From positions 1 to 12,140 of the forward strand of contig JACQUS010000228.1 of the NCBI GenBank assembly GCA_016210125.1: 12,140 nucleotides of DNA, written 5' to 3'. Shown piece after piece: positions 7,035-12,140 of the stretch; the stretch's first letter is position 1, and the number at the start of each line of letters is the position of its first letter. Below the pieces are notes generated by a model. It made no database searches and had not been told where the DNA came from. It worked only from the letters and a program-made list of their open reading frames with translations. The position numbers and the translations under genes were made by a program. This stretch comes from Chloroflexota bacterium. Its GTDB lineage: Bacteria; Chloroflexota; UBA6077; FW602-bin22; JACQUS01.

Positions 7035-8372
7035 TTACTGCCCGCGTTCGGCAGCGTGCGCCGCCGGTTCTACGAACTCGGTGTGCCACGCTAACCGCGG
7101 GCGCACGGTACCGAGCCAACCGCCGAAGAACTCCTTGCGCATCTCGCCTGTGTCGTGGACGTGAAACGAGAGCACGTAGTCTTGGAGCACCTGCGTCGTG
7201 CTCGGCGCCGTGCCCAGGATTGCGGCGATGCTATAGAGACCCTCATTGAGGAAGTTGCCCGGGATACGGCAGACGGAATGAAACAGCCCGCGCGGATGCG
7301 GCCGCCCGTACCAAGGATCGTGCGTCAGACTGACCGATGTGGCATTGCCCGAGGCCAGCACCGGCGTACCCATCTGATCCCGCAGCCAGATCGACGCGTA
7401 AAGCTCTGCGCCCTCGCGCAGGTTCCAGTAAGCGATCTGCACGAGCACGTCTTTGGCTATGTCAACATCGGCGATCGGGCCCTCACACCCTTCCTGGAGA
7501 ATACGAACCGCGTGAAGCCGCGCGATGTCGTTACCTGGCGCTCGGCTCGGATCTGCCCACATCGCCTCGCCGCCGGCCGAGCGGATCGTCCCCAAATACT
7601 GCTGAATGACCTCGGGTGGCGCGCCGTCGCGGAGAACCTCCCCTGCCTCCAAGAGGATCGCGCGCTGACATAGATTCACGATGCTCGGCATATTGTGGGA
7701 TACGACCAGCACCGTTCGTCCTCGCCGCGCGATGTCCCCCATCTTGCCGAGGCACTTCTTCTGGAAGCCAGCGTCGCCCACGGCCAGCACCTCGTCGATC
7801 AGGAGGATCTCCGGATCGACGTGGGCCGCAACGGCGAACGCTAGGCGCATCTGCATGCCGGTGGAATAATGCTTCACTGGCGTGTCGACGAACTTCTCCA
7901 CCTCGGCAAAGGCCACGATCTCGTCGAACGTGCGCTCGATCTCGGCGCGCTTCATACCGAGGATTGCCCCGTTGAGAAAGATGTTCTCGCGGCCGCTCAA
8001 CTCAGGGTGGAAGCCCGTGCCAACCTCGAGCAGCGAACCCACGCGTCCCAGGATCTCGGCGTAGCCTTCGGTCGGCTCTGTAATGCGAGAAAGGATCTTG
8101 AGCAGTGTGCTCTTGCCCGCCCCATTGCGACCGATGATGCCGACGACCTCGCCGCGGCGAACCTCGAACGACACGCCGCGCAAGGCCCAGATGTGCTGGT
8201 CGCTTTCGCCGTCGTCCGGCGTACGCCCGTGGCCGTTCAGCGCCGCCCCCAGCGCCCGGAGCGGCGCCATCACGCCCTCGACCACGGTGTCGCGGAGCGT
8301 CTTGTAGCGCTCGGCCCGGCCGATGCGATAGCGCTTGCTCAGCCGGTCGACACGAATCGCCACGTCGCTCAT
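7035..8372 (-). CDS. wzt: ABC polysaccharide exporter ATPase with Wzt C-terminal glycan-binding domain
   Basis: Cytoplasmic ATPase subunit (445 aa) powering the Wzm permease. The nucleotide-binding domain shows Walker A GRNGAGKST (81-89), signature motif Y-S-T-G-M (169-173), Walker B ILLIDE (189-194) with catalytic Glu194, a D-loop, and the H-loop histidine at 226 (VVSHN). An insert rich in polar residues (about 46-60) precedes W62, which fits the TagH/Wzt subfamily. Residues about 270-432 form an extra C-terminal domain resembling the Wzt C-terminal fold. In characterised O8/O9a-type systems this domain recognises the modified non-reducing end of the O-chain and so couples chain termination to export. 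That this one reads a terminal modification is inference. The gene begins three bases after the wzm stop and ends one base before the next start. Confidence 0.94.
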   Translation of the reverse strand: MSDVAIRVDRLSKRYRIGRAERYKTLRDTVVEGVMAPLRALGAALNGHGRTPDDGESDQHIWALRGVSFEVRRGEVVGIIGRNGAGKSTLLKILSRITEPTEGYAEILGRVGSLLEVGTGFHPELSGRENIFLNGAILGMKRAEIERTFDEIVAFAEVEKFVDTPVKHYSTGMQMRLAFAVAAHVDPEILLIDEVLAVGDAGFQKKCLGKMGDIARRGRTVLVVSHNMPSIVNLCQRAILLEAGEVLRDGAPPEVIQQYLGTIRSAGGEAMWADPSRAPGNDIARLHAVRILQEGCEGPIADVDIAKDVLVQIAYWNLREGAELYASIWLRDQMGTPVLASGNATSVSLTHDPWYGRPHPRGLFHSVCRIPGNFLNEGLYSIAAILGTAPSTTQVLQDYVLSFHVHDTGEMRKEFFGGWLGTVRPRLAWHTEFVEPAAHAAERGQ

Positions 8373-8375
8373 CGC

Positions 8376-9269
8376 TCACACCACGTCGGCGAAGGTGCGC
8401 TCCATGCGCCGAAAGTAGAAGAGCCCGCTGACCAGCAGCGCGGCGACCATCGCTGCCGAGACGAAGATCATCGGCCCTGGCCACTCTGCCTTGCCGAGCA
8501 ACGCCCAGCGGAAGCCCTCGACGACGCCGGCCATGGGATTGAGGCCATAGAGCGGCCGCCACGGCTCGGGCACCAAGCTGGACGGATAGGCCACCGGCGT
8601 GGCGAACAGCCAGAACTGCGTGAGGAACGGGATGACGTAGCGCACGTCGCGGTATTGCACGTTGAGCGTCGAGAGCCACAGCCCCACTGCCAGCGCGGCA
8701 GCGATGGCCAGCAACAGGAACAGCGGCAGTGTCACGATCGCTACCGTCGGGACGATGCCATAGTACAGCATGAGCAGCAACAGCACCGCGAAGGCGATGC
8801 CGAAGTCGGCGAGTCCGGCGAGCACGCCCGCCAGAGGGACGATGAGCCGTGGGAAGTAGACCTTCTTGATGAGTTGCTGATTGGCGACCATGCTGTTGGC
8901 CGACTCGTTGAGCGCGTAAGCAAACAGGTGCCACGGCAGTAGGGCACAGTAGGCGAACACCGGGTAGGGCAGGCCGTCGGAGGGGATCTTCGCGAGCTGG
9001 CCGAAAAAGATGCTGAACACGACCATGGTGAAGAACGGCTGGATGATGGCCCAGGCCGCGCCAAGCGCCGTCTGCTTGTAGCGCACCTTGATGTCGCGCC
9101 AGGCGAGGAAGTAGAACAGCTCGCGATACTCCCAGAGCTCGCGCAGGCGCAGCGCCACCCAGCCGCGCGACGGCCGGATGACGATGGTCGACGCCAAGGC
9201 ACCCGCCGCGGGCGGCTCGGCGGCGATCGCCCGCCCCTGCGACCTCACCTCTGCTGCCTCGGACGACAT
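8376..9269 (-). CDS. wzm: ABC-2 type polysaccharide export permease (Wzm-like)
   Basis: Inner-membrane permease (297 aa) that pairs with the adjacent Wzt ATPase to export a lipid-linked polysaccharide. A cytoplasmic N-terminus carries the family segment L-W-E-Y-R-E-L then RDIKVRYKQTALG (about residues 44-70). About six hydrophobic segments follow, near 72-91, 104-120, 143-170, 174-198, 209-227 and 266-285. The hallmarks NVQYRDVRYVIPF (203-215) and LNPMAGVVEGFRWALLG (243-259) are present. I chose the ATG at 9269 because it gives a near-typical length and has a GGGGTGGGG stretch just upstream. The frame stays open to a TTG at 9383, but that extension translates the palindromic repeat and looks non-coding. 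The stop lies three bases before the wzt start, so the pair is co-translated. The transporter family is firm; the exported glycan is not determinable from this gene. Confidence 0.92.
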   Translation of the reverse strand: MSSEAAEVRSQGRAIAAEPPAAGALASTIVIRPSRGWVALRLRELWEYRELFYFLAWRDIKVRYKQTALGAAWAIIQPFFTMVVFSIFFGQLAKIPSDGLPYPVFAYCALLPWHLFAYALNESANSMVANQQLIKKVYFPRLIVPLAGVLAGLADFGIAFAVLLLLMLYYGIVPTVAIVTLPLFLLLAIAAALAVGLWLSTLNVQYRDVRYVIPFLTQFWLFATPVAYPSSLVPEPWRPLYGLNPMAGVVEGFRWALLGKAEWPGPMIFVSAAMVAALLVSGLFYFRRMERTFADVV

Positions 9270-9290
9270 CCGTGGCTGCCCCACCCCGCT

Positions 9291-9330
9291 CCCCAAAGGG
9301 GTTCCCAGAGGTCGCCAGAGGCGACCTCTG
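9291..9330. repeat. Intergenic double hairpin / palindromic element
   Basis: This lies in the 192-base gap (9270-9461) between rfbH and wzm, the only sizeable intergenic stretch inside the otherwise tightly packed cluster. It contains a perfect inverted repeat with 10-base arms CAGAGGTCGC / GCGACCTCTG (9306-9315 and 9321-9330) around a 5-base loop, followed four bases away by a second small stem CCCC-AAA-GGGG (9291-9301). No U-tract follows on the minus strand, so it is not a classical rho-independent terminator for rfbH. It could be a REP/MITE-like dispersed repeat, an attenuator or an mRNA-stability element separating the rfbH message from wzm. The remainder of the gap (9331-9461) shows no gene or promoter that I can support. 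Confidence 0.6.
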
Positions 9331-9461
9331 CACTCCCCCGCCGGCTGCCCATCCGGCTCTTCATCACTCGCCGGTCTCCTCAATGGACATCAGCACCCCC
9401 GCCGGGCCGCCCGCACCGCTTTGGCCGTGCTACAGCACCCTGACGAGCATCGTCCTCGCCA

Positions 9462-10790
9462 TCACCCGCGCTGGAAGAAGCTCGCCATCCGCTCAACGAC
9501 GAAGTCGACCATTGCATCGGTCAGGCCGGGATAGACGCCGACGAAGAGCGTGTCGCGCATGATGCGGTCGGATTGTGCCAACGTGCCGTGAATGCGCTTC
9601 TCGATGTCCAGATAGCCCGGCTGGCGGACGATGTTGCCGCCGAACACCAGCCGCGTCTCGATGTTGGCCTCCTCCAGCCAGCGCACCAGCGCGGCGCGCT
9701 CGACGCCCTCGCGCACGGTGATCGGGAAGCCGAAGGGCGAGGGGTTGGCCCGCGGGTCGACTGTCGGCAGGATGATATAGCCCTCCAGCGGCTTCAGCCC
9801 CTCGTACAGCCGCCGGAAGTTGCGCCGCCGCGCGGCGACGAACTGCTCAATCTTCTCCGTCTGTGCCAGGCCGATGGCCGCCTGCAGGTCGGTCGGCTTC
9901 AGATTGTAGCCGATGTTGGAGTAAATGTACTTGTGGTCGTAGCCGAGCGGCAGCTCGCCGAGCTGCCAGCCGAAGCGCTTACCACAGGTGTTCGATTTCC
10001 CCGGGTCGCACCAGCAGTCGCGCCCCCAGTCGCGGACTGAGCGCGCTGTCTTCTTGAGCCGCGGGTGGTTGATGACCACGCCACCGCCCTCGCCCATGGT
10101 GATGTGGTGCGCCGGGTAGAAGCTCAGCGACGACATGGCCCCGAACGTCCCGACGAGCCGGCCGCAGAAGGTCGCGCCGAGGGCGTCGCAGCCATCCTCG
10201 AGCAGCCAGAGCCCGCGCCGCTCGGCGACGTCGCACAGGACGGCCAAATCGCAGGGGTTGCCCAACGTGTGCGGCACGAAGATCGCCCGCGTGCGCGGGT
10301 CGATAGCCTCCTCGACGAGGTGCGGGTTGACGTTGTACGTGCCGACCTCGCAGTCGACGAAGACTGGCACCAGCCGGTGCTGGAGGATCGGCGCCAGCGT
10401 CGTCGGAAAGGTGACCGCCGGCGTGATAACCTCGTCGCCCGGCCGCAGCCGCGGCAGGTCGTGCGCCCGCAGCAGCCCGTCGAGCTCCGGCGCGCAGAGC
10501 GTGGCCACCATCAGCAGATTGGCCGCCGAGCCGGAGTTCACGAGCACGAAGTCGCGCGCGCGGAAGAACGCCTGCATGCGCCGCTCGAAGCGCTCGCCGT
10601 ACGGGCCGAAGGTCAGCCAGAAGTCGAGCGCCGAGTCGACCAGGTTGACCATCTCGGCGGCATCGTACACGCGGCCGGAGTAGGTGATGCGCGTCGTGAA
10701 CGGCTCGAACGACGCGCGCTGGTGCGCGCTCTCGTAGTAGCACCGCACGAGATCGAGAATCTGCTGCTTCAGCGCGGCGGCCTCGCTCAC
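9462..10790 (-). CDS. rfbH: CDP-4-keto-6-deoxyglucose 3-dehydrase, RfbH/E1 type
   Basis: PMP- and 2Fe-2S-dependent dehydrase (442 aa) that removes the C3 hydroxyl of CDP-4-keto-6-deoxyglucose on the way to CDP-3,6-dideoxyhexoses such as abequose, paratose or ascarylose. It has the aminotransferase fold, with PLP-binding Asp199 (LLEDG) and His228 in SFYPAHH where aminotransferases carry the PLP-linking Lys; this substitution is the hallmark of the family. Cysteines 201, 259, 261 and 269 reproduce exactly the C-X57-C-X-C-X7-C cluster motif known for the Yersinia enzyme. The start is a GTG at 10790, overlapping the upstream ugd stop (GTGA) and preceded five bases upstream by GGGGGAG (10796-10802), a good ribosome binding site. 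The flavin/iron-sulfur reductase partner and the CDP-glucose synthase and 4,6-dehydratase genes are not in the window and may lie beyond the right edge. All key residues are present, so the enzyme is predicted active. Confidence 0.95.
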   Translation of the reverse strand: MSEAAALKQQILDLVRCYYESAHQRASFEPFTTRITYSGRVYDAAEMVNLVDSALDFWLTFGPYGERFERRMQAFFRARDFVLVNSGSAANLLMVATLCAPELDGLLRAHDLPRLRPGDEVITPAVTFPTTLAPILQHRLVPVFVDCEVGTYNVNPHLVEEAIDPRTRAIFVPHTLGNPCDLAVLCDVAERRGLWLLEDGCDALGATFCGRLVGTFGAMSSLSFYPAHHITMGEGGGVVINHPRLKKTARSVRDWGRDCWCDPGKSNTCGKRFGWQLGELPLGYDHKYIYSNIGYNLKPTDLQAAIGLAQTEKIEQFVAARRRNFRRLYEGLKPLEGYIILPTVDPRANPSPFGFPITVREGVERAALVRWLEEANIETRLVFGGNIVRQPGYLDIEKRIHGTLAQSDRIMRDTLFVGVYPGLTDAMVDFVVERMASFFQRG

Positions 10791-12140
10791 GGCGTCTCCC
10801 CCGCACCGCGACCGAGCGGTAGATAGACCACCTCCGGCGGCAGAGCCACGCCCCGCAGGGCGCCGCGCCCGTCAATGACCACCGGGCGACGCATGGTGCG
10901 GCTCAGCGCGCGCCAGTCCCACAGAGCGAACTCCGGCCACGCCGTGGCAATGACCGCCGCATCGGCCCCGGCGAGCGCGTCGGCACCGCAGGAGCACACG
11001 GCCACCGCGCCGTCGAAGGGCAGTGCTGCTGCCGAGACTAGCGGGTCGTAGGTGCGCACCACGGCGCCCCGCGCTCGCAGGCGGTCCACCACGGCCAGCG
11101 ACGGCGAGTCGCGCAGGTCGTCGGTGCCGGGCTTGAAGGCCAGGCCGAGCACGGCGACCGCACGGCCGGCGAGCGCGCCGACCCCGCGCTCGGCCAGGTC
11201 GACCAGGGCGTCAGCCCGCGCGGCGTTCACGGCCAACACCGCGTCGAGCAGCGGCGTCGGCACGCCCTGCGCCCGCGCGAAGGTGCGCAGTGCGCTCAAG
11301 TCCTTCGGCAGGCAGCTCCCGCCGAAGCCACAGCCGGCACGCAGGTAGTCGAGGATGCCCGGCCGGACGGGCCGCCCCTCGACGACCGGCGTCAGCCGGC
11401 GGTCGAGGTGCACGCCGTCCATGACCGTCTCGACGTCGCTGCCGGGCGCGGCCTCGCAGAGCGCCGCCAGCTCGTTCGAGAACGAGATCAGCGTCGCGAG
11501 CAGCGCGTTCGACGCGTACTTGATCATCTCGGCGTTGCGCAACGTGGTAAAGAGCTTCGGGCAGTCGAAGCCCGCGTACAGCTCGGCGAGAGTGCGCCCG
11601 GACATCTCGTCCCACTGCCCGATGACGATGCGGTCGGGCTGCACGAAGTCGCTGACGGCGGCCCCCTCGCGCAGGAACTCTGGATTGACGCAGAGGCCGA
11701 GGTCGACGCCGACGTGCCGGCCCGACGCCTCCTCCAGCGCTCGCCGCACCAGCGTGTCGGTCGTGCCGGGCACTACGGTGCTCTTCACCGCCACGACGTG
11801 GTAGCCCGCGTGCGCGCGCAGCGCCGCGCCGATCGCCCGCGCCGCCGCGGCCACCTGGCCGAGGTCGATCTGCCCGTCGGCGTCCGGCGTGCCCACGGCG
11901 ATGAGCGTCGCCGCGCTCATGGCGACCGCCGCCCGCGTGTCCGCCGTCGCCCGCAGCCGCGCGGCCGCGATGCCCGCGCGCAGCAGCTCGGCCAGTCCTG
12001 GCTCGTGGAAGGGGGGCTCCCCGCGGCTGATCTGCGCCACGCGCGCGGCGTCGACGTCGACGCACGTCACGTCGTGGCCCGCCGCGGCGAGGCCGGCGGC
12101 GGTGACTAGGCCGACGTAGCCAGCGCCGACGACAGCGACC
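10787..12140 (-). CDS. ugd: UDP-glucose 6-dehydrogenase family protein (5' end beyond window)
   Basis: Cytosolic NAD-dependent enzyme expected to oxidise UDP-glucose to UDP-glucuronate in two steps, supplying a uronic acid for polysaccharide. About 450 residues are visible. The first in-window codons encode a Rossmann glycine motif (GAGYVG, visible residues 5-10), so only a few N-terminal residues and the start codon lie past the right edge; the GTG at 12070 is internal. Family hallmarks follow in order: NPEFLREG (visible 152-159), the K-Y-A-S-N-A helix near 207-212, the catalytic-cysteine motif GFGGSCLPKD (Cys about 276), and the C-terminal NAD/UDP-binding segment GLAFKPGTDDLRDSP (about 332-346). 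Its TGA overlaps the GTG of rfbH by four bases (GTGA), indicating translational coupling. GDP-mannose or UDP-ManNAc dehydrogenase activity cannot be excluded from motifs alone, but Ugd is the best match. The family assignment is firm and the substrate is inferred. Confidence 0.9.
   Translation of the reverse strand, partial: VAVVGAGYVGLVTAAGLAAAGHDVTCVDVDAARVAQISRGEPPFHEPGLAELLRAGIAAARLRATADTRAAVAMSAATLIAVGTPDADGQIDLGQVAAAARAIGAALRAHAGYHVVAVKSTVVPGTTDTLVRRALEEASGRHVGVDLGLCVNPEFLREGAAVSDFVQPDRIVIGQWDEMSGRTLAELYAGFDCPKLFTTLRNAEMIKYASNALLATLISFSNELAALCEAAPGSDVETVMDGVHLDRRLTPVVEGRPVRPGILDYLRAGCGFGGSCLPKDLSALRTFARAQGVPTPLLDAVLAVNAARADALVDLAERGVGALAGRAVAVLGLAFKPGTDDLRDSPSLAVVDRLRARGAVVRTYDPLVSAAALPFDGAVAVCSCGADALAGADAAVIATAWPEFALWDWRALSRTMRRPVVIDGRGALRGVALPPEVVYLPLGRGAGETP

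Noticed and set aside
9306..9330. Rho-independent terminator for rfbH
   Set aside because: The stem is strong but no run of T follows on the minus strand; it is annotated as a repeat instead.
9240..9364. Small open frame beginning at ATG 9364 on the minus strand, with a GAGGAG-like sequence upstream
   Set aside because: Its product is a translation of the palindromic repeat and runs into the wzm start region; there is no support beyond a possible ribosome binding site.
9270..9383. 38-residue N-terminal extension of the Wzm permease from a TTG at 9383
   Set aside because: The extension merely translates the hairpin repeat, is unlike permease N-termini, and would make the protein longer than its family.
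1..12140. CRISPR arrays, tRNA or rRNA genes, insertion sequences
   Set aside because: I saw no regularly spaced direct repeats, no tRNA/rRNA-like stretches and no transposase-like translations on either strand.

Overview
The window is part of a surface-polysaccharide biosynthesis and export locus from a GC-rich bacterium. Every credible gene lies on the minus strand, so transcription runs from high to low coordinates. Taxonomy cannot be fixed from sequence alone. The high GC content, an ABC-transporter (Wzm/Wzt) export route and a small GC-rich palindromic intergenic repeat suggest an environmental bacterium with a complex polysaccharide coat; a Chloroflexota-like or candidate-phylum genome is possible but is a guess.

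Layout in transcription order: (1) 12140-10787, UDP-glucose/GDP-mannose dehydrogenase family protein (Ugd type), cut by the right edge. (2) 10790-9462, RfbH-type CDP-4-keto-6-deoxyglucose 3-dehydrase with a complete 2Fe-2S and PLP/His signature. (3) A 192-base gap holding two hairpins. (4) 9269-8376, Wzm-like ABC-2 permease. (5) 8372-7035, Wzt-like ATPase with a C-terminal carbohydrate-binding domain. (6) 7033-6020, extended SDR nucleotide-sugar epimerase. (7) 6023-4476, cytidylyltransferase-like domain fused ahead of a PfkB kinase, the reverse of classical HldE order. (8) 4476-3835, GmhB-type heptose bisphosphate phosphatase. (9) 3838-2804, a second extended SDR. (10) 2807-1839 and (11) 1832-774, alpha and beta subunits of a TPP-dependent 2-oxoacid-dehydrogenase-type E1, with no E2 or E3 in view. 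(12) 724-10, a lower-GC TylF-like SAM methyltransferase that is interrupted at a run of nine G and lacks its expected C-terminus.

Genes 4-11 are packed with 1-4 base overlaps or gaps of at most 6 bases, and genes 1-2 also overlap, so this looks like one long operon. Likely joint function: Ugd supplies a UDP-uronic acid; RfbH is one step toward a CDP-3,6-dideoxyhexose; the kinase/nucleotidylyltransferase with GmhB makes an NDP-heptose-like precursor; the SDRs and perhaps the E1 pair modify a nucleotide sugar; Wzm/Wzt exports the finished chain; the methyltransferase, if ever in frame, would decorate it. No glycosyltransferase, GmhA isomerase, CDP-glucose synthase/dehydratase or RfbH reductase partner lies in the window.

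The most interesting points are the tightly coupled six-gene block (SDR, inverted HldE, GmhB, SDR, E1 alpha, E1 beta), which looks like a pathway to an unusual heptose-derived or carbon-extended sugar, and the poly-G tract that puts the methyltransferase exactly one base out of frame.
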